Below are positions 18,168-26,855 of a stretch of DNA of 34,270 bases, in pieces. Where the stretch lies: positions 1 to 34,270 of the forward strand of contig JAUVGH010000020.1 in assembly GCA_030593885.1 (NCBI GenBank), in the 5' to 3' direction. A program made the position numbers and the translations under genes. The notes beneath the pieces are model-generated. The model was not told the DNA's origin. It was given only the letters and a program-made list of their open reading frames with translations, and searched no databases. Origin of the DNA: Methanomassiliicoccales archaeon (lineage in GTDB: Archaea > Thermoplasmatota > Thermoplasmata > RBG-16-68-12 > SOIM01). Position 1 is the stretch's first letter. Each line of letters begins with the position of its first letter.

Positions 18168-18413
18168 AGAGAGACGTTAATTTCAGAGACTTGGATGGGA
18201 CGGATATTGCGTACGTCGTGTGCTGTCGGCCGGATTATGCGGTTGCGGGCGGGTTAAGTCCCAAGATGAAGTTCAGGAGGACGAAGTCGTTGATGGAAGG
18301 GGATGGGGAGTTTGATCTGGGGTGGGGGTAGAAGAAAAGTGGTCGCCACCAGTTATTGCATTGAGGTTTGATGGAATTGATTGGGTGAGAACAAGAACTA
18401 GAAACGAATCCTA

Positions 18414-21400
18414 TTAAGGATGTCTCAGAACAATCAGGGATCCAGAACTGCTCTCAGTTACCAGCATTCCTGATCTGATGGCGTAGCACAGAACGCCAAT
18501 GGCTTCCCTGTATTTCGCCCCGAGCCGGTACTCAACTTCATCGTGGTCTGCCAAATCTAGAATCAGTTCTGACTCAGATAACTGTCGTTCGAGTTTCTTA
18601 GAAATTGCCTGTCCTCGTTCCTGGCTTATGACAAGCTTGTTGAGATTGCTCTTGTCTTTCAATTCCATGAAGCTGAAGAACATGTGGACATCCCCATTTA
18701 CTGTGTCAGCAAAGACGTTCTCAGGAAGAACTGTCTTGATATATGCACGATTGATGTAGCCAAGAAATCTGGGTGTCTGCTGGAGCGAAAGAAGTAATTT
18801 GTCGGAGTTCTCCTTGAAGAACTCGTTTGGGAGGTTGTGCTTGTCCTTGTCGCTCAAAGCAAATAACCGGCTGAGATAATCCTCCACGAAGAGCATTCCA
18901 TCATATCCAAAACAATGTCCGAAGACCTGGCTCCAGTTTCCATCAACTTCCGTTATCATAGTTCTGTAGTGTTGCCTTGTGCAATTATACAAATCGTTCA
19001 TTGAGCCTTGGATGGGGGCAAGCATTGTTCTCGACCTTTCTTTCTGGCCCTTGATGTATGTGTTGGCCCTCTTCCCCATCCTGGCTCTCCATTTCTCTCC
19101 ATATTTCAGTTGGAAGATATCATATAGGAAATTACGCAGTCTTTTCTCCAAATGGTCTGTCAAGCGTCGACATGACTCAAAGAAATCCTCACGACTGAAG
19201 TCGAGTCTGCATTGATGTAATTCGCGTTTATCTGATTTGCTGAGATCGGGACTGGACAAGTCCACAATGTGATTAACCCTTAGCATTATCTCGACTAATC
19301 TTGAGAAATCTCTAAGAGCCCTCCTACATGAGCTTGTCAGCTCCGCTGCCTCTTTCTTGGTAGGCTGAATCCTACCGAGTCGATCCAACTCGTTCCAATA
19401 CTCCAAAACATCTGATGAAGTAACCCAGGAATCGGCCAACCATTCTCGAGGCGTTTTCCCAAAGAAGAACTGTTCTTTCCTCGGCTCGATTGTCCAGAAC
19501 AGGACCTTGAGAAACGCTTCAACTGCTTCAGTCGTTTCTTTCCTTATTTCGCTCAAAGGAATTATATCGACAGGGGATATTGCGTTCTTATCAATCTTCT
19601 CGAACTTAGCGAGAGCGTCCTTCATGGCATTCGCAAGCAACGAATCTGAGCTTTGATGGGTGGCAATTAGTGATTTCAAGAGATGAATCTCTTCAGATTC
19701 GGCTCGGGTTGGAATGATCTCCTCCCTTTCCTGGAACAGATCTATCATGAAAGAGGCGGCCTTCATCTTGAATCTCTTCTCCATGTGACGTGAGAAGTTA
19801 GTCAGAAGCCTAGACGGCCCCCAGTAGAACCCTTTTCCACCCCTCTCCCGCACTTTCTGAATGAGCCCAACCCTCAGAAGCATTGCAAAAAGTGATGAAT
19901 TCTCAGAGAATACGCGGTCCGTTTCCCGAATGCGTTTCTTTTCCAAGATTATCGATAAGATCTGAAGAGCAGGGACAAAGGCATCAGGTCTTTCTCGAAG
20001 TCTCTCAATTCTCCTCAAAGCCTTGGGGAAATTCGCAGCCTCGGCAGTCATTTTGTCCAGTAACTCCCGATCGAATGGTAGAGAAATCTCAACATAGACT
20101 CGGTTCTTAGTCTCCAGATAGGGAAGAATCTCGTCCACAATGTCTCTGAAGGTAATCTCTCCTGGGTATTTTTTCTTGAAGATGTTGTAGGCTTTCTCAA
20201 CCGCGGCCTTGCGAACCTTAGTGGGCCTATCCTTTTCCTCGGAGAAAGTCTCGAGTCGCTTAGAGATCATGTCGAATGCTTGATCTGAGGTGATTTCCTG
20301 AATCCTATCTGTTCTATTGATCGACCCTCGCAGTGAAGGATCCTGACCTAGCTCGAGTTCCCAGGCCTTCGACCCAGCGATGAGCAAGCTGATGTCAAGA
20401 CCCTTGCGGACCCAGTAGTCCTTTGTGTTCTGTAGCATCTGAATGAATTTGAGTGCTGTCTGACTCTTGCTTTCGTTCTTATGCAGACCGTCGAGCATCA
20501 GAATGATGCCTTTTCGCTTCTTCTCTTTGCGAATCAGCTCCATCATTCCTAGCAGTTCCTCCTTCGCTGGATTAGTATAGAATGACCGAGGATCCTGGCC
20601 GGTGATTCCATGATACAGATCTGAAAGCTCGTGGAACAGACATTTGAAAAAACTCCTGAGTATGTCTTCCGCGTCCCCTTCTGCGTCAAGGATCACATGA
20701 ATCGGTAGGAGATCATGAGTTATCATAGGTTTACCCAGGTAATCAAACAACGTGGTCTTTCCAGAGCCAAATTGGCCGACGATGAGGCACGTTCTATTAA
20801 GTAGTTCATCGGGGTGTTTTGTGACAAGAGAGTAGTAGTCCTGGAACACCTCTGTCTTCAGCACAAGCTCATCGTAGTACTTCTCATCAATCTTCGAAAG
20901 ACCATCAGTCGTTGGAAAGGGATTTTGGAATAGACCCAATCTTTCCCACCATATCAATCCATCACGAGGCTCGATTGCCTCAGAGCTCGGAGGGATATAT
21001 GGTATGTCTTCAATCTTAATCTCAGCATATTTGTCAATCTCGGACTTGAATATCTCAAGTTCAGCCCGTTCCTCCTCAAGTATTGCTTTGTCACGTTCCA
21101 GTAGTTCCCGATCCTCTCTCAAGAGTGACTCGGCCTCCTCTCTGGCTTGCTGTTCCTTCTCAGCAATCTGGGCAGAGAGTTTAGACTCGGCACTCTTAAC
21201 AAAATCATCTTCCTTCTTCTTTCGATATTCCTCGCGATGCATCTTACGAATATCATCTCTAGATACAATCGGTTCAGGTCTTCGTCTCTCAAAGAGGGAT
21301 TCCAGCCACGGCTTGTCCTTTTCGTAAATGTTCTTGTTCACAAATGGAGCCTTCTTGATGAGATCTTCGAGCCCTTCACAGCTGTTGACATGTCCACTCT

Positions 21401-21584
21401 CAACAAGCATACTGCAGACTTCTCTAGCTATCTCAGTGTTCTTAGGCATACCTACCTGGCCACTGAGCTGGTCTCGAAAATAGGTAAATTTCTTGCCCTT
21501 TATCTTTCTATAGCTGGGTTTCTTATCGAGAAGAATGTCAATGTTGCTGCGAACAAAGCTTCTCAGACCGGCTTTCTTATCCAA
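18414..21584 (-). CDS. Large P-loop ATPase with coiled coil (putative defence ATPase)
   Basis: 1056 aa; CLIVGQFGSGKTTLFDYLG Walker A; GIILMLDGLHKN Walker B-like; N-terminal coiled coil EKEQQAREEAESLLREDRELLERDKAILEEERAELE; LFQNPF motif before the ATPase. Confidence 0.75.
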   Translation of the reverse strand: MDKKAGLRSFVRSNIDILLDKKPSYRKIKGKKFTYFRDQLSGQVGMPKNTEIAREVCSMLVESGHVNSCEGLEDLIKKAPFVNKNIYEKDKPWLESLFERRRPEPIVSRDDIRKMHREEYRKKKEDDFVKSAESKLSAQIAEKEQQAREEAESLLREDRELLERDKAILEEERAELEIFKSEIDKYAEIKIEDIPYIPPSSEAIEPRDGLIWWERLGLFQNPFPTTDGLSKIDEKYYDELVLKTEVFQDYYSLVTKHPDELLNRTCLIVGQFGSGKTTLFDYLGKPMITHDLLPIHVILDAEGDAEDILRSFFKCLFHELSDLYHGITGQDPRSFYTNPAKEELLGMMELIRKEKKRKGIILMLDGLHKNESKSQTALKFIQMLQNTKDYWVRKGLDISLLIAGSKAWELELGQDPSLRGSINRTDRIQEITSDQAFDMISKRLETFSEEKDRPTKVRKAAVEKAYNIFKKKYPGEITFRDIVDEILPYLETKNRVYVEISLPFDRELLDKMTAEAANFPKALRRIERLRERPDAFVPALQILSIILEKKRIRETDRVFSENSSLFAMLLRVGLIQKVRERGGKGFYWGPSRLLTNFSRHMEKRFKMKAASFMIDLFQEREEIIPTRAESEEIHLLKSLIATHQSSDSLLANAMKDALAKFEKIDKNAISPVDIIPLSEIRKETTEAVEAFLKVLFWTIEPRKEQFFFGKTPREWLADSWVTSSDVLEYWNELDRLGRIQPTKKEAAELTSSCRRALRDFSRLVEIMLRVNHIVDLSSPDLSKSDKRELHQCRLDFSREDFFESCRRLTDHLEKRLRNFLYDIFQLKYGEKWRARMGKRANTYIKGQKERSRTMLAPIQGSMNDLYNCTRQHYRTMITEVDGNWSQVFGHCFGYDGMLFVEDYLSRLFALSDKDKHNLPNEFFKENSDKLLLSLQQTPRFLGYINRAYIKTVLPENVFADTVNGDVHMFFSFMELKDKSNLNKLVISQERGQAISKKLERQLSESELILDLADHDEVEYRLGAKYREAIGVLCYAIRSGMLVTESSSGSLIVLRHP

Positions 21585-21712
21585 TACGCTCCCTCCTCCT
21601 TCTGAATTCTAGAGGGCTTTCCTCATCGACCACTGGATATTTCAGTCTTTCTGAAGAAATGCGAGTATCTACCAGGTTAACATATTGGACGAGGTGGAGG
21701 GTGACGTTCTCG

Positions 21713-22483
21713 CTAATCTCTTACCATATATCTCCCTCTTCCGAGAAACCTGAGGACTTCCTTGTCCCTCAAAACCTGCAACTGCTGCCTGATCTTCGGC
21801 CTGATATGCCTGTTCCTCGGATGAAGCTCCCTCAGCTCCTCCTCGAAGCCATACATCTCTTGAAGCGAGAACTCGCTCTTCCCCAGCTTCCTCACACACG
21901 TCAGAACATCCGACGTCCAACCCCTGGACCTCACCGTGGACTCTCTGAGGAAGGAGAACCTCCGCCACTCATCGCGAACCGCCCCTGGGCTCCTGATGCT
22001 CCCGTCCTTGATGATCTCGATCCATCCGTCCGGCGGGAGGCGATCCAGGAGTATGTTGCAGCCTATCCATCCGCTCCTTCTGGCGGTCTTCCTGAGGGGT
22101 CTCCTCTCCTCGAGGGCATTGATTGTGAAGAAGTGCGAGGGGATGGTGAACAGGTCGAGGACCTTCCATGCGTCCCTGGTGTAGCGCAGGAAGAAGAAGC
22201 TCGGGGCCACGTCGTGCTCGATGGCGTCCTTCAAGGGTCCGTAGGCGGAATCTGTGAGCTTCCTTCCGAACTTGGTGCTCTTGGCCTTGAGCTGGTATCT
22301 TTCTTCGCATGAGTCGCATTGGAAGTCGTAGACCTTGGTGCCCGGGGTGGTGGGGTCGAGGTGGGTGGAGTCGCATGAGGGGCAGTACATGTTGTCCTGG
22401 AGCCATTGTTCGGTGATGACGCGGGCGATCTGGGTGGGGGATTTGTAGGCAGAACCTTTGTGAACTAGCAGGTCTGTCATCAT
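21713..22483 (-). CDS. dpnI-like: DpnI-family (type IIM, Gm6ATC-directed) restriction endonuclease homologue
   Basis: YKSPTQIARVITEQWLQDNMYCPSC...DFQCDSCEERYQLKAKS...GPLKDAIEHDVAPSFFFLRYTRDAWKVLDLFTIPSHFFT...RRPLRKTARRSGWIGCNILLDRLPPDGWI...IRQQLQVLRDKEVLRFLGRGRY aligns from memory to DpnI over nuclease and C-terminal wHTH domains. Confidence 0.93.
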   Translation of the reverse strand: MMTDLLVHKGSAYKSPTQIARVITEQWLQDNMYCPSCDSTHLDPTTPGTKVYDFQCDSCEERYQLKAKSTKFGRKLTDSAYGPLKDAIEHDVAPSFFFLRYTRDAWKVLDLFTIPSHFFTINALEERRPLRKTARRSGWIGCNILLDRLPPDGWIEIIKDGSIRSPGAVRDEWRRFSFLRESTVRSRGWTSDVLTCVRKLGKSEFSLQEMYGFEEELRELHPRNRHIRPKIRQQLQVLRDKEVLRFLGRGRYMVRD

Positions 22484-22825
22484 TCAAGACGGAACATGGG
22501 AACACACAATCATGATCTTCTTGGCTCTTGAGCATTTGATTGTCTTCAGAGAATTCATTGGAGAAAAGAAGGTGGCTCCATACAGAGACGATGTTCGGTG
22601 GTGATGAGAAAGGGCTTCACTGACACACCGTACCATCATTCGATAAGACACTAGGAAGTGTCATCTCGACGACGTATGCCATCAAATGATATTATCCCTG
22701 TTGTTGACGACGACTAGGAATCCATCTTGACCTTCTTTCAGTCCTCAAGAAGTGTCATCAATCATCACTCGGAAGATTATTATTGATAGACATGAATTGC
22801 ACAGAATGCCTAGGATGCGCAGGTT

Positions 22826-23536
22826 ATGGTAGACGTGCGAAGCTTCTTGAGATATGAGATCCCCGGTTACCTCATTTTCATTTATGCTTCTCTGTTGATA
22901 GCGTGCTTCGTGACGTATTCGGCGTTTCAGGAACTGCTCTCCACTATGATGCTTCCAGCAGCGATAAGTGGGTTCATAGTTGCGATTCCAGTTGGATGGT
23001 TAGTATACCAAACATACAACTCCTTCTTCTTGAAGCATTATGAGAAAGACTCCGTGAAACTCATCAAGAAATGGGCAACTGAAGAGAATATGTCTTTTCC
23101 TAAGGGTAAAGCAGGACTCGATACGCACTATGAGGAACTTGTGAATATTGGTCTTTACTCAAAAAATGATTCGGGCTCATTTGATGTGGGTTATGCAACT
23201 GAGACCCTTAGAGGATACTGGGATCATCATGATGCTAGGTACATTGTGGCGAAATACGTGCCGCCAGTGTCAGCCGGATTTGCTGCTATCATATTGTCAA
23301 TTGCATGGCTTGCGGCGAGAGACGTCGTTCATTTGGATATCTACGATACTCCATTTCGGGTTTCTCTTGTAGTTGCGCTCATAGCCATTATCTCATACAT
23401 TGTACACAAACCGATACTTAGAATTCGAGACGAAATTCAGATTCTCGAGAGCTACCTCATACTGAGAAACAAAGACCAAATCATTGAGTCCATGAGACTG
23501 ATGAAGAAGGAAAGAAATGAGAAGCCGAAAGGTTGA
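22826..23536 (+). CDS. Integral membrane protein of unknown function
   Basis: 236 aa; hydrophobic stretches YLIFIYASLLIACFVTYSAF, MLPAAISGFIVAIPVGWLVY, VSAGFAAIILSIAWLAA, VSLVVALIAIISYIV. Confidence 0.65.
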   Translation: MVDVRSFLRYEIPGYLIFIYASLLIACFVTYSAFQELLSTMMLPAAISGFIVAIPVGWLVYQTYNSFFLKHYEKDSVKLIKKWATEENMSFPKGKAGLDTHYEELVNIGLYSKNDSGSFDVGYATETLRGYWDHHDARYIVAKYVPPVSAGFAAIILSIAWLAARDVVHLDIYDTPFRVSLVVALIAIISYIVHKPILRIRDEIQILESYLILRNKDQIIESMRLMKKERNEKPKG

Positions 23537-23624
23537 GATTGAACCTAGGTGTCCTCTCCCATCTCCCCCTTCTGACGAGGTGTGAAAAGGATGTCTTCCT
23601 TTCGCCTCCACTCCTAGACTGTTG

Positions 23625-23652
23625 CCTTTTATCCTTTAATAAGGGTAAAAGG
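23625..23652. promoter_or_regulatory. Inverted repeat around a TATA-like core upstream of the RHH gene
   Basis: CCTTTTATCC (23625-23634) tttaataa GGGTAAAAGG (23643-23652); arms match 9/10. Confidence 0.5.
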
Positions 23653-23683
23653 TTATAAGGAAGCATATGTTACCTCAATTCCC

Positions 23684-23830
23684 ATGAATAGCGTCAAAAC
23701 TACAATTAGCATAGACAAAGACCTTTGGAAACGCTTTAGCATCCTGGTCATTGAAAAGGAAGGTTATCGCAAGAAGAATGAGGTCATCGAGAAGCTCATC
23801 CGACAATACGTCCAGAGAGGAGGAGAGTAG
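23684..23830 (+). CDS. Ribbon-helix-helix (CopG/Arc-like) DNA-binding protein, 48 aa
   Basis: MNSVKTTISIDKDLWKRFSILVIEKEGYRKKNEVIEKLIRQYVQRGGE; below the ORF-track length cutoff. Confidence 0.75.
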   Translation: MNSVKTTISIDKDLWKRFSILVIEKEGYRKKNEVIEKLIRQYVQRGGE

Positions 23831-23871
23831 AACATGAGAAGCGAAAAGCAACCAAGTCAGGAGGTCGATTG

Positions 23872-24330
23872 ATGGGGGGATATGTCTTCTTGGCCGAAGA
23901 CGGCACAACGACTTGGAGACTTAACCTGAGCGGATCGATAATCTGGTATGGGTTACTCGAAGAGCTATTTCAAGAAGAACTGACAAGGATGACCCGAAAA
24001 GAACACAACTGGGGCCATCTTTGGGATGCTTCTAGATACCGACAGCTCGCATACAAGTGCATAGCTTTTCTTCAGTCAAAGAGCCCCCTTCCAAGTGCGA
24101 CGGATGCCTACAGACGACGGCGTGGCGAGGACATGCCCAACTTCAAGAAAGGAGCGTTGGATATTTTTCAGACCTCCCTCCGGTGCTTACCAGAGCACGG
24201 TAGAATGTTTGTGGTGGACGATTTGAGCACAGATTGGCGGGATGAACCTTGCGAATGTGAGACGTGCATCACGGAAGGTCACTGGAAACAAGTGCTCGAA
24301 TGGTATGGTATACAGGGTGAAAGGTCCTAG
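23872..24330 (+). CDS. Hypothetical protein downstream of the RHH gene
   Basis: About 152-aa ORF with a Cys-rich C-terminus (CECETC); no recognised family. Confidence 0.5.
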   Translation: MGGYVFLAEDGTTTWRLNLSGSIIWYGLLEELFQEELTRMTRKEHNWGHLWDASRYRQLAYKCIAFLQSKSPLPSATDAYRRRRGEDMPNFKKGALDIFQTSLRCLPEHGRMFVVDDLSTDWRDEPCECETCITEGHWKQVLEWYGIQGERS

Positions 24331-24511
24331 TAATGTCTCAATTCAGGAAAGATGTCGCCTTGGAACCTAATATCATCTCAAGCGATTAGTCTCAGACTGA
24401 TGTAACTTCGCTTTGATGTGAAGGGTCCCGTAGCTTGTAACTCTTCTCGGAGTGAGAAAGCGGCGTGCCCTTAACCCTCCAGCAACGAACAGCGGTAATC
24501 AAATATGGTCT

Positions 24512-25435
24512 CTAACTCTCTGCTTGTGTGTACTCAGTCAAAACCTGCTGATAGGGATCAGTGACAAACACACTGGCCTTCTTTCTGCCCACCCTGCTTC
24601 TTCGGGGAACATTTGTAACCAAGATTTCATGAATCTTCCCCCGTCCAGAAGCGTCACAACTGATAAACCTATGAGCTTCAACCCTCTTGATTTCAAACCC
24701 CGAAGCCTTATCATAGAGCTCTCTCATGGGTTGGGTCCAAGAGTTGCTCAAGACGAAAAGCACCCTCTTCTTGTGAAGCCCTAGACAAAGATCTCTGAGC
24801 TTCTTCTGCTCATCAAAACCAAAACCCTGTGACGAGTAAGCTGTGAAATCTGCAGTTTCTGATACAGGTTGGTACGGTGGGTCAAGATACACGAGATCTC
24901 CTGCCCTTGCTTCCTTCCGGACATACTCAAAGTCCCCAACTTTGATTTCAAGATTTCTCAAAACCTCGCTGGCTTTCCTGAGTCTTTCTTCTGGGACGAT
25001 CGTTGGATTCTGATATTTCCCAAATGGTACGTTGAAGGCACCTTTCTTGTTTACCCTATACAAGCCGTTGTAAGCCGTTTTGTTCAGGAAAAGCAGAAGA
25101 CTTGCTTCTCTCACTTTGTCCAATTCCTCTCCTTCTAGAATGGATTTGTTGAACTCCCTTCGACACTCATAGTAGTAGTCCTTCTCGCTCACGTGTCCCT
25201 TGGCATCCTCAATAAGCTCGTCCACATGATCTCGTACAACTTCGTAAAATCTCATAAGCCTAGGATTGATGTCGTTTATCGTGCCGGAGATAGGTTCCAT
25301 CCAGAATGCGACTGCGCCGCCGCCAAAGAATGGTTCGTGAAATCTCCTCTCTCTAAAGTCCAGAGGCAAGAATGATATGATCTCTGGAAGAAGCTCCCGT
25401 TTTCCCCCAGCCCATTTCAAGATAGGTTCAGCCAT
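24512..25435 (-). CDS. dam-like: D12-class adenine-N6 DNA methyltransferase, DpnM/Dam-like
   Basis: PILKWAGGKRELLPEI (motif X), FHEPFFGGGAVAFW (motif I), NKTAYNGLYRVNKKGAFNVPFGKY, GDLVYLDPPYQPVSETADFTAYSSQGF (motif IV DPPY). Closely resembles DpnM as recalled. Confidence 0.93.
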   Translation of the reverse strand: MAEPILKWAGGKRELLPEIISFLPLDFRERRFHEPFFGGGAVAFWMEPISGTINDINPRLMRFYEVVRDHVDELIEDAKGHVSEKDYYYECRREFNKSILEGEELDKVREASLLLFLNKTAYNGLYRVNKKGAFNVPFGKYQNPTIVPEERLRKASEVLRNLEIKVGDFEYVRKEARAGDLVYLDPPYQPVSETADFTAYSSQGFGFDEQKKLRDLCLGLHKKRVLFVLSNSWTQPMRELYDKASGFEIKRVEAHRFISCDASGRGKIHEILVTNVPRRSRVGRKKASVFVTDPYQQVLTEYTQAES

Positions 25436-25482
25436 TTGACCCTCTTCCAACTAATCATTATTGGCATACTTAATAGATTCTT

Positions 25483-25504
25483 CCGTTGAATATGTATTCA
25501 ACGG
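25483..25504. promoter_or_regulatory. Perfect 22-bp palindrome between divergent methylase and wHTH genes
   Basis: CCGTTGAATA TG TATTCAACGG, perfect 10-bp arms with a 2-bp centre. Confidence 0.75.
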
Positions 25505-25540
25505 TCATACAAATAGCAATATTCTGATTAGGTCTCCGAG

Positions 25541-25762
25541 ATGAAACAGGAGAAGGATACGTCAACAGGAAGGTTCGAGGAATCTTTTCATGACGACGTT
25601 TTCTTGAAGGCTTTGACAGAGGATAGTGTCCTCTCCACAAAGGAGGTCGCGAAAGAAGTGGGATGCTCGTACAATCTCGCTTACAGAAGACTTAGGGAGT
25701 TGGCAGAAGAGGGCAGACTGGAGGGGAAGATCATCGGGAACAGCTACGCCTGGTGGATTTGA
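25541..25762 (+). CDS. Small winged-HTH regulator
   Basis: DDVFLKALTEDSVLSTKEVAKEVGCSYNLAYRRLRELAEEGRLEGKIIGNSYAWWI. Confidence 0.8.
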   Translation: MKQEKDTSTGRFEESFHDDVFLKALTEDSVLSTKEVAKEVGCSYNLAYRRLRELAEEGRLEGKIIGNSYAWWI

Positions 25763-25784
25763 GTTTCTGTGGAGACTGAGAAGC

Positions 25785-26855
25785 ATGCCATCTTCTGGAT
25801 TGTTTGTGACCCTCTATGACGAAGAGACGCTCAATCTATACCTGAGGGAAGGAATCTATGGATTCCTGATGCCCCCAGTTGATGATGAAGTCCCTCAGCG
25901 AAGTCGTCACTATCAGGCACTCGCAGATTATGCATGTGCAAGAGAAGGCGCTCATGTCTTCTTCTTCCGTAAGAGAATGATAGTCTATGGGGGACAAGTA
26001 ACAGGTTCGAACGAAGTCGGGTCTTTCTACCTGAATGGCCAATTCAGTCCGCTTGGCAGGGCCGCAAATGCCGACATCTACTGGGATGAAGGTAGGAGGG
26101 AGAGATATATCCAAAAGGAAAAACCAGGAATATTCGAAGTTCCCGAAGTTGGCATACGGTGTCAACCTTATTTGCTGAGGTTCGAAGATCTAGAGGGACT
26201 AAGGGGCAGCGCAATCCTCTCTGACCAGCTTTACTTCCAACTGGGTAAATATCCATATCCACTGCCTTCCAACTCCATCTCCAATATGTCTTTCTGTACG
26301 CTTACTCCAGGTGAAGTTGAAGCCGCGATTACACTATTCAGAGAAGAACCTAAGAAGCATCTGTCGGGAGAATCCTCAGAAATCATCTCCCTTGCGAGTG
26401 ATCCAATTCTGTTCGATCCGAGCTTTGATGTGGGCAGTCTCAGCGAAGCTTTCGAAGACTCACTTTTTGTCAATGAAGCCCACATGGAGGCCTCGGTCAT
26501 TGCCAACCCAAATCTCCTACCTGCTGAGGTGAGGCCGAAAGGGGCTACCATATGCAGACAAGTTCCTGTTTCCCCATTCAAGCCTGCACAGATGGATAGG
26601 GCAGATATCTGCTATTTCACTGAAGACAAGATCCAAAATGGTACAGTCCCAAACACGATAATTGAATTGAAAGTGAAACCCGCAGGAAAACCGGCAGTTG
26701 AGCAAATTCGAAGGTATTTGGACTGGCTACATCTAGTTCTGAAGTCAGAGGACGCCGAGAGGGTAAAGGTCTACTTATTGGCGCCTTCTTTCACCCGGAC
26801 TGCGAGAGTTCCAATAGAGTATTCTGACCAAGTGAGATTCATCAGTCTGGTGTGA
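25785..26855 (+). CDS. Putative PD-(D/E)xK nuclease (C-terminal NucS/DUF91-like core)
   Basis: ATG at 25785 in the track ORF frame; C-terminus RADICYFTEDKIQNGTVPNTIIELKVKPAGKPAVEQIRRYLDWL fits D...(I)ELK nuclease core with following helix. Confidence 0.65.
   Translation: MPSSGLFVTLYDEETLNLYLREGIYGFLMPPVDDEVPQRSRHYQALADYACAREGAHVFFFRKRMIVYGGQVTGSNEVGSFYLNGQFSPLGRAANADIYWDEGRRERYIQKEKPGIFEVPEVGIRCQPYLLRFEDLEGLRGSAILSDQLYFQLGKYPYPLPSNSISNMSFCTLTPGEVEAAITLFREEPKKHLSGESSEIISLASDPILFDPSFDVGSLSEAFEDSLFVNEAHMEASVIANPNLLPAEVRPKGATICRQVPVSPFKPAQMDRADICYFTEDKIQNGTVPNTIIELKVKPAGKPAVEQIRRYLDWLHLVLKSEDAERVKVYLLAPSFTRTARVPIEYSDQVRFISLV

Noticed and set aside
21659-22312. Plus-strand 217-aa ORF
   Set aside because: Antisense to the clearly recognisable DpnI-like gene.
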